Positions 10,440 through 25,717 of a DNA stretch of 34,881 nt are shown one piece after another (position 1 is the stretch's first letter; the number at the start of each line of letters is the position of its first letter). The DNA is taken from the NCBI GenBank assembly GCA_027600665.1, contig JADGJL010000176.1, forward strand, positions 1 through 34,881. The letters are read 5' to 3'. The stretch comes from Irineochytrium annulatum (Eukaryota > Chytridiomycota > Chytridiomycetes > Chytridiales > Chytridiaceae). The notes under the pieces are model-generated. The model worked only from the letters and a program-made list of their open reading frames with translations. It was not told the DNA's origin and ran no database searches. The position numbers were made by a program, and so were the translations under genes.

Positions 10440-11842
10440 ATGATCTTCGCATCCACATCCATGATCGCCTCTGCCAGGACCCGGGCCCTCACCCGGCCCG
10501 CCGCCCTCTCCTCCTACGTCCGTCTCTTTGCATCAGCGCCGTCGGCCGACCACGATGCCAAGACGGCCGACATTTCGGCCAACAACCTGAAGACGACCAT
10601 CGCGAGCACTAAGAAGAGCATCCCGGCCAACAAGGACCTGGTTTTCGGCCAGACCTTTGCGGACCACATGTTGTCGGTTGAATGGCGGTCGACGAAGGGC
10701 TGGTCGGCTCCCCGAATCCACCCATACGAGAAGATCTGCCTGGACCCAAGCGCGACCGTCTTCCACTACGCGATCGAGTGTTTCGAGGTGAGAACTCTTC
10801 TCGCTCACTCGATAAGCGCGTTCGCTAACTCGAGGTTGTGTTGCTGGCGTGAACAGGGTTTGAAAGCGTACAAGGATAAAAACGGGAAGATCCGCATGTT
10901 CCGCCCGGACATGAACATGGCGCGTCTGGCCAACTCGTGTAAGCGCTTGACCCTCCCGGCCTTTAACAAGGAGGAGTTCCTGGCTTGCATTAAGCAGCTG
11001 TTGAAAACGGACGAGCGTTGGATTCCCTCGGAGCGCGGATACAGCTTGTACATCCGCCCGACTGCGATCGCAACTCAGGAGTCTCTTGGTAGGCGTTCTT
11101 TGCCCCGACGTTGCATTTGAATGCTAATCGTATATTTCGAAAGGCGTCGGTCCTAGCTCCAAAGCCCTCCTTTTCGTTATCACGTGCCCCGTTGGTCCTT
11201 ACTACAAAACCGGCTTCTCGGCTGTGTCCCTGAGCGCGACGTCGAACTACGTCCGCGCGTGGCCCGGAGGCACTGGTGATGCCAAAATTGGCGCCAATTA
11301 CGCCCCCGGCATCCGCCCGCAAATTGAGGTCGCCAAGAAGGGATACCAGCAAAACCTGTGGATCTTCGGGAAGGAGGACTACATCACTGAAGGTTGGTTT
11401 TTATGTGCCTTTCAATGAGAACTAATTGTCGGAACTCGCAGTCGGGACGATGAACCTGTTCGTCCTCTGGAAGACGCCCGAGGGTAAGACGGAGCTTGTG
11501 ACGCCACCCCTAGATGGCACCATTCTGCCCGGTGTGACGCGCGACTCGGTTATCCAGCTGGCGAAGGAATGGGGTCAGTCGGTGTCGGAGCGGCCCGTCA
11601 GTATGAAAGAGATCACCAAGGCCGTCGAGGAAGGGCGCATGCTTGAGATGTTTGGCTCCGGGACCGCTGCGATCGTGTCGCCCATTAAGAACATCCTCTA
11701 CAAGGGAAAGGACTGGGCCATCCCGCTGGACCCGAAGGATAAGAGCTCTCAGGCGGGGCCTTTCACAAAGAAGCTTGCGGACACCATTATGGGCATCCAG
11801 TATGGGGAGATCCCGCATAAGTGGAGCGTTATTGTTGATTAA
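10440..11842 (+). CDS. BAT1: Branched-chain amino acid aminotransferase, mitochondrial
   Basis: This PLP enzyme moves the amino group between leucine, isoleucine or valine and 2-oxoglutarate. Exons are 10440-10787, 10857-11088, 11144-11392 and 11442-11842. They sum to 1230 nt (409 residues). The N-terminus (MIFASTSMIASARTRALTRP... SYVRLFASAPSA) is a mitochondrial presequence. Class IV aminotransferase landmarks are seen: FGQTFADHMLSVEW, FHYAIECFEGLKAYK, YSLYIRPTAIATQESLGV, the PLP-lysine segment GDAKIGANYAPG (Lys near residue 241), EVGTMNLFVLW and MLEMFGSGTAAIVSPI. The CXXC redox motif of mammalian BCATs (CVVC) is absent here (AIVS at that place), as in other fungal enzymes as far as I recall. 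Lipoamide dehydrogenase, the E3 subunit of the next pathway enzyme, is encoded about 8 kb away. Confidence 0.96.
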
Positions 11843-11925
11843 GTAGAAGATGTGAGATATAATCGTAGTTTTATGGTAGTTTTGGACTAAGAGACATGAG
11901 GCGACTCTACATAGTTGTCAGGCTA

Positions 11926-11931
11926 AATAAA
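11926..11931 (+). terminator. Probable polyadenylation signal of the BCAT gene
   Basis: A canonical AATAAA lies 84 bp after the BCAT stop codon in a 125-bp convergent gap before the ABCA stop codon. It is followed by a GT-rich sequence (GTATGTTTGG). Confidence 0.55.
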
Positions 11932-11967
11932 GTATGTTTGGAATGAATGCTTCGTACTTCGGAATGT

Positions 11968-14900
11968 CTACTCGTCCCTAATCGCCTGCAGCTTGGCAAC
12001 CTCCAAAAAAATCATTTCTAGGGTAGCCTGCCCAAACGTGTAGTCCTCAACTAATCCGCCCTTCATCGCCTCCAACAGATGAAACGCCCGACCTAAACCC
12101 CCAAGCTGTTGCACATCAGCAACAGGCACCTCGTATCTCGTCCAAACTTCGTCGTAGGCGTCCTTCCGAATCGCCCCAGGGAACGTCGACTCGATCTCGG
12201 CTCTGGCCGCAGCGGCGGAAGACAACGCCGTGTGAAGCTCGAGTAGATACGTCCGCCCGAATCGAGACTTCAGGTGCTGCGGCGACCCAAGCCGCACGAT
12301 CTTCCCGTTGACCATGATAGCGATCTTATTCGACAGCGCCTCGGCCTCGTCCATGCTGTGGGTCGTCAGAATTGTGGCCATTTGGTCGTGCATTCCGATG
12401 ACGATGTCCCAAAATTGACGCTTCGCCTTCGGGTCAAGGCTAAAAACAGCGTGAGATGATGAACGCTACATAAGAACACTCACCCTGCGGACGGTTCGTC
12501 TAAGAACAAAGTCCCGGCGTTGACCGTCAACGCTATCCCGAACGCCGTTTTCCGCTTCGCGCCCCCACTAACATCCGCGACCTTCTTCCCGGCATGCTCC
12601 TCCCCAATCAACTTCCGCACCAGCTCCTCAATGCCGTTCCGCTGAAAGTTCTTCAGCCGCGCAAAAAGCGCCAGATGCTCTATGCAGGTCAACGTCGGCC
12701 AGAGCGCGTCCGCCTGGGGGCAGTACCCTACCCTATGCCGCGCCGCCGCGTTCCTCGGGGACACCCTCCTGCTCGTGTCCACCGTGATGGCAACCCTTCC
12801 GGAATCAGGGAGTACGTCGCCGATTGCGATGGCCATCAGGGTCGACTTGCCAGCGCCGTTCGGGCCCAGAATCGCAAGTGTCTCGCCGGTCGAGCAGGAG
12901 ACGGTGACATCGTTAACAGCAAGCCATCGCGGTGGCCGAATGCAGCTGATGAGCCTTTGAAGTACAGTCTGCGATTTCGTATCGAGGGCGTTGCGACGCT
13001 TGGAAACGGGATAGAATTTGTGGACACGTTTGATGGCGACATCGTCGTTGCAGTCCGGTAAGATGACGCGAGATCTCTCGTTGGCGACGTCCTCATCCAC
13101 TTCACCCGGCCCCTCCTCGCCGAGAGCATCGGAACCCGCCAGGTTTACCTTAAATTCACCCAAATCGCCCCTCGTTGGTAGGTTCCCGTCAAACGCAGTC
13201 AAAGCGATGATGCAAACGGCAGATTGAAGGATCATTGCAAGCAAAGAAGTGACCATGTGGTGCCGAATGTCAAAGAAGAACGCGACATTCAAGGGATCAA
13301 TCCCGCCGTTGAAGGCTTTCACGTGCCAATATGCGATCCAGAAGCAAATGCCCGGGAAAGTGTACAACGGATTGAAGATGGAAAGCAGCGTGTGAAGGAG
13401 AATCACCGGGGTTTCCAGGGCTTTGTCGCCATCCATGCCAAAGTATATCATTATCCTGAAGAAAGAATGAGATGAAATGTACAAAAAACAGCTAAGTTGC
13501 CTACATCATTGGAATAACAACGAAGAACGTTGACCCAAAGGAAGCTGTAGACAAAAAGATATCGGGCTTTGTAAATAAGACGCTGACAGCAACTGGAGAT
13601 GACGTTAGTGCGAAGCGCGCGTGGTAACAACTTACGATACATCCACGTGACAGAAGCCATGTAGCCAATCAACCCGCACACGAACATGGGCGTCGCAACG
13701 CCCCAGAACGGCGTCAAGTCCAGAATGGCGACAATAAAAACCGTCACCACGACCGCTACCATCCCTACCACCATAGCAGGCATCCAGTACGCGCCCCACA
13801 AACTCAGCGATCTCACTCCGCAAAGCTTCAAAAGGCTATACGTCCCGTTTTGGCGATCGACGACGGACTCGCGCACGAACGTAAACGGCAGGCCCGAGAG
13901 CAGCAAGGCCAAGAACCAGACGGAAGTGATAGCGCTGATGTCGCCATCACGTAGCGGTTGAAGCGTAACGACAGCGAAGTAGAGGAAGAGGAGCGTGGGG
14001 ACGACGGCAGCGATGCAGTAGAAGAGGTTGCGGCGAAGCATGAGGAATCGGTAGTACGAGAGGATTGAGATCTGCGCCATTATCGAAATGGGGATCTTGG
14101 TGTCAACGGAGCGGAAGTCGTTAAGGAGGGGTTTGAGGTCGTCAGATTGGTGGCCAGGCAAATCGGCCTCCCTATCAATTTCGACAGTGGCCGCGGTCTT
14201 GTTCCTAAACTCCTCGGACTTCAAGAAAACTTCCTCCAGCGTCGGCATCGAGAGCCCGTAGGCGCCTATCGCACCTTTCTTCTGCAGCCGCGCCAGGTCA
14301 TCGAACATCGACGGGAAAGCGTATGTCTCGGTCATGGGGATTACGAATCTCATGGCCTGGCTCGTGCGGTTCTCGGAGGAGACCCTCGTGATGCCCGGGC
14401 ATGCCTTCTTAACCGCGGCCTCCACCGCCTCGTCGTCGTCGCGCTCGCGGACGATGTCGAGGTGGTACCCGATGCCAAACTTCTTCTTCAGGAACATGCT
14501 TGTGCCGCTGCATCTAATCCGGCCTTTCGTTAATATCGCTTTGCGGTCCGCGACCGTATCGGCCTCGTCCATCAGGTGCGTTGTGAACAGGGTCAGGCGT
14601 CGAGCCCGTTGCGACCGCAACATTTCCCAAAACTCCCTCCGGCTGACCGCATCCATGCCATTCGTGGGCTCATCCAGTATCAGGATCTTCGGGTCACCAA
14701 TCATCGACATCAGGATGCTGACTTTCCGCCGCTGCCCGCCAGAGAGCTTCGACACCTTCTCGTCCAGCTTGTCTCCCAGCCCAAATGTCGCTGCCGACGC
14801 CTGCAACAATGACAGATCGGAGCCCCATAAACCTCTGATCCCGGCAGCCAACAACAGATGCTCGTGCACGGTCAGATCATCGCTCAGGACGTCATGCTGT

Positions 14901-16469
14901 GGGCAGAACCCAATGACCTGCCGGATGGCGCTCATATTATCAATGATGTCGAACCCGCACAACGTGCCACCTCCCTCCGTCGGCAGACACAAACCCGTCA
15001 AAATGTTGACCAGTGTCGACTTTCCAGCGCCGTTGTGGCCCAGCAGCGCGAAGATCTCGGTCTCGTACATCTTTATCGAGACGCCGTCGAGCGCCACTTC
15101 ATTTTTCGGGTATACTTTGCGGATGCCGCGGAACGACAGCAGAAGCGGGAGGCACGCCGGGTCCGGCTCGACGTCCTCGTCCGCGGCCGTGACAGCCCCA
15201 GGAGTGTCTCCGTCTACCCGCGTTTCCACCGGGGAAGCAGATTGTCGAGCCGGTGCAGCATATCCACTTCGGCTCCTTGCGAGCCACGTGCGAAGACGCC
15301 GGATAGGGAAGTCCCATGGTTGCGGGGCGCCATACGGTTGCGGGACAACCTCGTCAAGATACAGCTGTACGACGCGTCACTGACGCAGAAAAAGTCTAAC
15401 AAGAAGTCTTACCGTTGTTGCAACGTAAAAGCAGCTCGACAAGACCATAACGACGAGGTACCAGCCAATGCCATCACCGCGGAACAAATTGCCCCAGTTT
15501 GCGCCAATGTGGTTATTCTCGAGCGTGTTTAGCTTTAAAACCGCGAACATGAATCCGTACGGGTAGAGGAAGAAAGCGCAGATCAACACGACGAGTTCGG
15601 ATGGGGCCATCTCAAAGTAGAATACCTAGTGAACAATTAGAAAATGTTGTAAGAATAAAATACCAACAATCTCCGGAAGGAAGAAGAAGAGGAACGAGAG
15701 GAATGTTAGAACCCGCTCGGACGACTTCACCGTGGAGAAGAACGGCGCCAAAGCCATACTGAACGTAATTGTGGAGATATCGTACAACAGCACGAGCGAA
15801 AAGACTGCAAGCGAGCGTTAGGCATATCTTTTCAGTATCAGGAAACGTACGCAAGAAGGAGTTTGTATACGGGAAAAACGGCACGATAATCAGCGTCAAC
15901 AGCGTCGACGCTGACAGTGCCACGCCGAGATAGTATAGATATGACGCCAGCCACAGAGCGGTGCTCGACAGGCCCTGAATCAGCATGCTCTCCTTCAGCT
16001 TCTTCTCCTTGTCCAGCACCAGGTCAATGAGCGCCGTGTGCGCGTGGGGCGAGAACAGCACGACGTTGAAGGCGATAATGATGCGTGCGAAGATGGCGAG
16101 CTGGTCTGGTATCGCATTCAGGAGTGGAGGCGCGTGGGCGCCGAACTGGTCGAGGACCCGGGTGGGGAGGATGGATGTCGCGATGTGGACGATCGAGCTC
16201 CTCACTCCTCCAGTTAAAGACGGGGACTCGCTCTGGGAGGAGTCGCTGAAGGCGAGGAGGAGGATGGCCGGCAGGTACAGCGGGAAGAAGGCGGTGAGGA
16301 GTGAGGACGTCAGTCTCCGCCGCTTCAGTAGCAAGATCCTCCAGAAGATGACGGTGGTTTGCCGCCACAGCGACGGCGGCTTCAGGGCCAGGGCCGCGGG
16401 AGCCGGCGTGGAGGCCGGGGTGGAGGTGGGCATTGGCAGGATCGTCGCGTCAAAAGCACAAGTACCCAT
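11968..16469 (-). CDS. Full-size ABCA-type ABC transporter
   Basis: ABCA proteins move lipids across or out of membranes. Exons on the complement are 15851-16469, 15668-15804, 15413-15625, 13636-15364, 13505-13592, 12484-13455 and 11968-12439. They sum to 4230 nt (1409 residues). Order: TMD1 (residues 1-350, with the family motif DKEKKLKESMLIQGL), NBD1, TMD2, NBD2. NBD1 has Walker A GHNGAGKST (about 432), signature LSGGQRRKV (about 530), Walker B ILILDEPTNGMD and H-loop TTHLMDEAD. NBD2 has Walker A GPNGAGKST (about 1126), signature VSGGAKRK, Walker B LFLDEPSAGLDP and H-loop TTHSMDEAE. The C-terminus FGQATLEMIFLEVAKLQ fits the ABCA ending. The large extracellular loops of animal ABCA1 and ABCA4 are absent, hence the shorter length. 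ABCA genes occur in early-diverging fungi but not in Saccharomyces. The start at 16469 is 23 bp from the start of the next gene; Met13 is an alternative start. Confidence 0.94.
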
Positions 16470-16492
16470 AAATCGCAGACGCTGACTTCACT
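16470..16492. promoter_or_regulatory. 23-bp gap between divergent start codons
   Basis: Only 23 bp separate the ATG of the ABCA gene (minus, 16469) from the ATG of the 753-residue gene (plus, 16493). Core promoters must overlap, or transcription of each gene must begin inside the other's coding region. The sequence has no TATA box. Confidence 0.45.
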
Positions 16493-18949
16493 ATGGACTT
16501 CGCCGCGTCGAGGCTGGCCAAGCTGAAGGAGAAGCGGGCCGGGAGCGGTGGCCCCGGAGCGCGGCGGGCGAACTCGTTGGCCGTCGGAGCGGACGCAGGC
16601 GCGGCAGGAATTCCCGCGGACGCCGGTGCGCTGAAGCACTCGCTGACCCTGCCGGTTGACAGCGCCGACGTGAGCTCGACGGCGGCATCAATCGCGACCA
16701 TGACGGTCTCGGAGCCGATCTCAGAGGACGCGGAGGACGCCCTGACACCGCTGCGGCAACCCCATGACTCGCCGTCGATGACCCAGTCGGGTACCAAACG
16801 GTCCGTCACGATCCGCGCGCCCACGGAAGGCGGCAGAGACGACGATGATCATCCCAAGTTCGTGTCGACGACCTTGCCGCGGAAGCTCGGAGGCACACGC
16901 AAGGGAAATCCGTTGGGCCGGATGGGAACGCTGAAAAACTCAGAGGAGAAGCTGCTGAGGCGCGCGACGACCGTCAAGCCGCCACCGCCGCGCGTCATCA
17001 ACAACGACGAGGACCTGATGGCGGCTATCTTGAACGGGATGGAGATTTTGGTGCCCGCCCAGGATGGCAGCTTGGACATTATACCGCGTAGCGGCGCGGG
17101 ACCGCTTGGCGGTGCTGGCATCGGCGGCGACACCCTTAGCCGCGGGCCTACGCGACGGTAAGGCATGATCACGCTGACTTTTGCTGACGGTTCTTCAGGA
17201 TAACAAGGATTCGAACGGTTTCGCGGGTGGACGAGGGCAGCGAGCTAGCGACATCTCGGACGGTCCGGCGGGTCGTGGCGGCTCGGTCGCCGTCCCCTGT
17301 TCGCATGAAGGGCGCGAGGGCGCGGAGCCCACTGCAGCCTCTTTCCGATCCGGAAGATGGCGATGTCCCGGTCATCCTTACACCACCGGAAGGGGATCAG
17401 CCAGTAGCGGACAAAGATGGAGCACCTTTATTGGGCGGCAAAACTATCAAGGTGGTCATACCTTACGATCGAAGACGCGCTAAAGTCTCGTTTTGCGCAG
17501 GGCTCAGCAAACCGAACAGTCCGCGGACGCGGCGGTACCGTTCGCGCCCGCCAATCGTCACCTGGTGCCACCGGTACCGGCGTTCCGGAATTCCTGGTCG
17601 ACGAGGATGACGAGGATATGTTTTTTGACACGCCCGAGGAAGAATGGATAGACGATCCTTCAAACCCTGGTGTCTTCGCGCGCGGCACGCTCCGGAAACG
17701 CACGACCCGCCGTACGACCACGACTAAGGTGGCCTCCCGGTCGCCGAGCCCAAATAACCGATTCGGGAACGCCCTGACTGTGCCTGGAACGGGGACGCTG
17801 TCACCTCTGAAGGATTTGAGTTCGGACGAGGAAGGGGGCGACGTGTACCTAGACTCCGGCAAGCTCTCGCCGACGTTCAGGCCGAAGCAATCCGTCATGC
17901 GGCGAGGCGTGGGTGGGACGCTAAACAGGCGGCGGACAGCGATCAAGGAGATTATGGTCCAGGACGAGCATGGGGTCGTGAGCCAGGTGACGGTGGAAGA
18001 GGAGGAGGACGACGAGTTTCTCGACGCGGAAGGTGGCGAGTGGGATGAGGTTGACGACGAGGGCAACCCGGTCATGAGGGAGTACTCGAGCGAGGACGGG
18101 GACGGCGGTATGACCGCGCGGAAGAAGTTTAAAAAGGGTGTCGGGAGGGTCATGCACGGGGTGCAGATCTCGAGGAGCTTTTATGAAATTTTGGCGAGTC
18201 GGGCGGGCGAGGTCATTAGCCATGCGGGCAACGCGGCGCAGGTGCTTAGCACGCCGGCGGCGCTGTTGGCGGGACCGGCGGTCGCGGGGTTGCTGAATAC
18301 TGGCGGGGCGGCCGCGGTGGCGGCCGGAAAGGCGGCGGTAAAGCAGTTTGGGAGAAGTATGTTTCCCTTAGTTAGTCATTCGCTTTCGATTGGCAAGTAC
18401 TTACGCGTGCGCTTATAGAGGGGACACGGACAAGAGTGGCAGCAGCGGAGGCGGCTTTGTCAAAGCTAACGGCGGCGAAGCTCTTAGAGAGAGCGACGGC
18501 CTCGCTTGGCGGGGATATGGCGGATAACACGCACGTAAAGGCGCTCAGTCAAGGGCTTGCGGCCGCGATCGAGGGAGGGTATGTGGCCGGGACGCTCAGC
18601 TTGGTTGCGTCGGGAATAGGCGAGTTAGGCAAAATGATAAGGCGCTAAACTTTGTCTGATAGCTGCAAACATCCCTGTCGACGAGGAGACGCGGCGACAA
18701 TTTTTAGCCAACTCATACGTTCAGGCCGCCACCGACGCCCTGTCACATGTTGCAAACGTCGCGCCAGTGCTGCCGAAATCGGTTAGGAACTTCGCAGAAG
18801 CGGCGGGGAACATCGCGACGGCGGGCCAGGGAGTAAGCGCCGTCAGGCAGGAGAGCAGCGACGATGAAGAAGAAGACGACGATGATGACGATGACGACGA
18901 CGATGATGATAATGATGGCGGGTTTGATGAGGCAGAAGAGACGTTATAG
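16493..18949 (+). CDS. Uncharacterised acidic 753-residue protein with Ala/Gly-rich amphipathic C-terminal half
   Basis: I do not recognise the family. Exons are 16493-17157, 17199-17451, 17501-18356, 18419-18619 and 18663-18949. They sum to 2262 nt (753 residues). The last intron (18620-18662, 43 nt) is GC-AG with donor ATAG|GCGAGT. It is needed to avoid a stop at 18646-18648 and to join the acidic C-terminus. Residues 1-500 are disordered, Ser/Pro/Arg-rich with acidic patches (PEFLVDEDDEDMFFDTPEEE, VTVEEEEDDEFLDAEGGEWD). Residues 510-710 lose this character and become Ala/Gly/Val-rich helices (SRAGEVISHAGNAAQVLSTP, LLAGPAVAGLLNTGGAAAVA, TAAKLLERATASLGG), suggesting amphipathic or membrane-surface helices. 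The tail is a run of Asp residues. No signal peptide is present. It shares its promoter region with ABCA. Confidence 0.78.
18861..18915 (+). repeat. GAC/GAT codon repeat encoding a poly-acidic tract
   Basis: An imperfect GAN trinucleotide run lies near the 3' end of the 753-residue gene. It encodes Glu then a dozen Asp residues. Mixed GAC and GAT codons suggest that the protein run, not only replication slippage, is maintained. Confidence 0.8.
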
Positions 18950-19195
18950 ATATACTTTTATATGGCGTAAAACAAAGACCTTCATGTAACAAACTATTTA
19001 TGACGAATGCCGTGGAATGAGGAACTAGTTTCAAATCAATGATATTTTCGGCAAGCGAAACCCCCAAATCAACATCTGATAGCTTTCTTTGACACCTAAC
19101 GTAGTTCGACAACTGAACTAAAGACGCCCAAATAGTAACGCCTTAACGCCCTTAACGTCCTTCTATAATGCACCGTAACCTCGCACTGCAAGTAT

Positions 19196-21343
<2,148 letters not shown>

Positions 21344-23018
21344 GGTGGAGCAAGGGAATCGATGTCGTTGAACCAGATTTCTCCTTTTCAAGTTTGACTT
21401 TCCGCTGCCAACGCGGGCTTCACCGGAATCGATCGCTTCCAGCGAAGGGGGCGCCAAGTAGGGTTTCCCCGGCGCAGATCGCGCTGCCGACGACGCCAGG
21501 GCGACGTCGTGGTCCAGGTCCCGTGGAGGTTGCCTTCACTGCCTGCCCCGCGTCTTCACAGCGGGGGGACGGTGACCTGCTTGGTGATTCACCCCGTTTC
21601 CGTCGCGATAGCTTGCAACTGGTGTTTATAGTTAACGGGATATGTCGGGTGATGAATGTCGAACGATCGCCTGCTTACGCTTGTCTCAACGCATCGGTCG
21701 GGAGGCATTGTCTGTCGCGACAAGACGGTGGGGACAACAGTTGTTTACTTCTTACTTGTTCGATATGAGTTGGACCGGGTCTGCTTCGAGCGGTGGAGCG
21801 TGCGGCGCGACGGTTGTGAGGACAACACGCACGGGGCGGTCCTAATTGTACGAAGGTCAACGCCCGAGAGTGGGCTGGCAGAATGTGCCGGCGCCGGCAA
21901 GTGGGTACTTGGCGGGTTCCTTCATGTGCGGGTATGAGAGGTTAGAAAAAAGCATGCGTTGAAATAACCTCGAGCACGATCCTCGTTTCTCTTCTTCCTT
22001 TCAGTTACTTCCATATTCGTTTTCCTGTAACGTGTTGTATTGCCTCAGCAGCAAATATCTGCTCTTATACTTAACCCTTACCATTACCCCCTTGCATTGC
22101 ATATTCCGCAATTAGATATGTGTCATTAATCTCTCCGTCGCTGCTCCCCTTCCTAAGCATGGGATAACCTTCAGGTGTGCGACCTGCGATCCGAGGATCC
22201 GCGAGAGAAAGGCGGCGGGCGGTCAGGTATTAGTCGGTGACTTGCGTATATCACGAAGGCTGATGGGATAGCTTCCTGTTCTTGATATCGCATTTCGCCG
22301 GTACCCGTCCTCGCTCAATTATTATTTATTCTTTCGTCATCACAGTCGCCGTCATAATTAGGTCGATGCGCTGCGGTGCTTTTGTACAGCTGTGATTGCT
22401 AATGTGTGTACTGACGGGCACTTTTGTTTTGTACTTAGCTTCCCGAGGTTCTCGTAGCTAAATAATGCTTTGTTCCGTGCTGTTCTTGCTGTTGTTTATT
22501 CGCTTCGTTTTTGTTTCCTATTCACATTCTCCGCTCCCCATGAGTTATCTCTCAAGGGTGGCTGCTTACAAATTTTCCATTACTTCGCTGTGTATTCTTA
22601 CACCAACGGTGGCCTATTCTCATCCTGTGCGAACCCCCTCCCCTACATATGCTGATGATCGCTGCATACCATCAAAACATCTTTTACCTCATTCATTTCC
22701 AATGCTTTCTAATGCTGGCTTTTGCTGCCGGACCGGTAGATGTGTCCCTTCTATCTGGGGCATGCCCCTTGATGCCGCTTGTTAGATTACAAGATTATGC
22801 ATTTTTCCTCTCCTCTTGTGTCGAGGGTGTGCTTTTGAATTTAACGGGTTATAATATGGCTTCTGTTAGCTTGAACCACACCCATCCACGCAGTGACCTC
22901 GCAAACAAAGCAATTACGATCATATCACGCGAATGTATACATGCGCATCAGCTTTATTGAGCTCAACTACAAATACAAGGAAAAGTGCAAATTACCAAAG
23001 CAACTAAAAGAGTCCATT
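21344..23018. other. Long gene-free interval between LPD1 and KRS1
   Basis: This 1675-bp stretch is the largest gap in a compact window. It holds the LPD1 promoter (near 21344) and the lysyl-tRNA synthetase 3' UTR (near 23018). The part 21344-21950 is GC-rich and has open plus-strand frames without recognisable motifs; one overlaps the LPD1 exon 1 and intron 1 region in antisense. The part 21950-22990 is T-rich on the plus strand with long pyrimidine runs. I found no tRNA, known small RNA or repeat. A non-coding RNA or fast-evolving small gene cannot be excluded. Confidence 0.4.
22953..22958 (-). terminator. Probable polyadenylation signal of KRS1
   Basis: AATAAA on the minus strand (TTTATT on the plus strand) lies 60 bp past the lysyl-tRNA synthetase stop codon, a normal position for a fungal mRNA 3' end. 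Confidence 0.5.
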
Positions 23019-25015
<1,997 letters not shown>

Positions 25016-25717
25016 AATGCAAGATCTCGGGATGAGGTTGGTGCCGCAATTGAGACGTTGAAGATAAAGGCCGCGGTGGGGTCGGTGGGGATGATGGTAG
25101 GAGCGCGCTAGGAGGGGGACGATGACGGCGCGCCGGAATTTTAGTGCGAGCAGAAAAGCTGATTTCGGCATGAATCTTTGACGTGACTCGTACAAATACT
25201 TCATCCTTCATCACTTCACTGATGACTGGTCTTCCACAGTCGGACAGAGAAATGTACAACGTTTTCCTTTTTTTTCAGAATTGCAAGAAAAATTATGTAA
25301 ATGCTATGGTGTCAGCGTCTTCCTCGCAGGCCGAAGTCCTTCGTTCAACAAAGGGTCGAGACGTCTTCGATTACTGTAAGCGAAGGATTTTGTCTGGAAG
25401 CTTACATGCGCTCGAAGCTCTAAATTGCATCTTTGTTTAGGCGATATTGGAGTGCTCAAGCCACGCGGCTTGAAGACCGTGGCGCTGGCAACCCGTATGT
25501 GCAAATGGCGCTGCCTCACCAACCCCTGCCACACTTCACAACTTCATCCGAGTTGGCCCGTGCCATTATCACTGTAAACAAACCTGGTTCACAGGGCCGC
25601 AAAGACGCGTATAAAGTGGCCTCGACTCGTTCCTCATCCCAACATCCAACAAGCACAAGCACTATCACAACCACCACTACAACTACCCACACGTTCTCCA
25701 ACAACCAACAACCAACA
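25016..25717. promoter_or_regulatory. Divergent intergenic region KRS1 / PLAC8 gene
   Basis: 702 bp lie between the KRS1 start (minus) and the PLAC8 start (plus). The PLAC8 side carries a TATA box and a CA-rich, G-poor 5' leader (25630-25717). The KRS1 side is GC-rich with no TATA box. No protein-coding potential was recognised. Confidence 0.5.
25610..25615 (+). promoter_or_regulatory. TATA box of the PLAC8-family gene
   Basis: TATAAA in the context GCGTATAAAGTGG lies 108 bp before the ATG. The leader after about 25640 is rich in CA and ACC repeats and poor in G, as in strongly expressed fungal genes. This is the clearest core promoter in the window. Confidence 0.6.

Noticed and set aside
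14334..15383. Long plus-strand open frame (349 codons) opposite the ABCA NBD1 exon
   Set aside because: It is antisense to a strongly conserved ATP-binding domain; high GC coding sequence leaves the opposite strand open. No motifs were found in it.
18439..18648. Stop at 18646-18648 as the end of the 753-residue gene
   Set aside because: A GC-AG intron at 18620-18662 with consensus donor GCGAGT restores the frame into an acidic C-terminus that fits the rest of the protein. The total length is then a whole number of codons.
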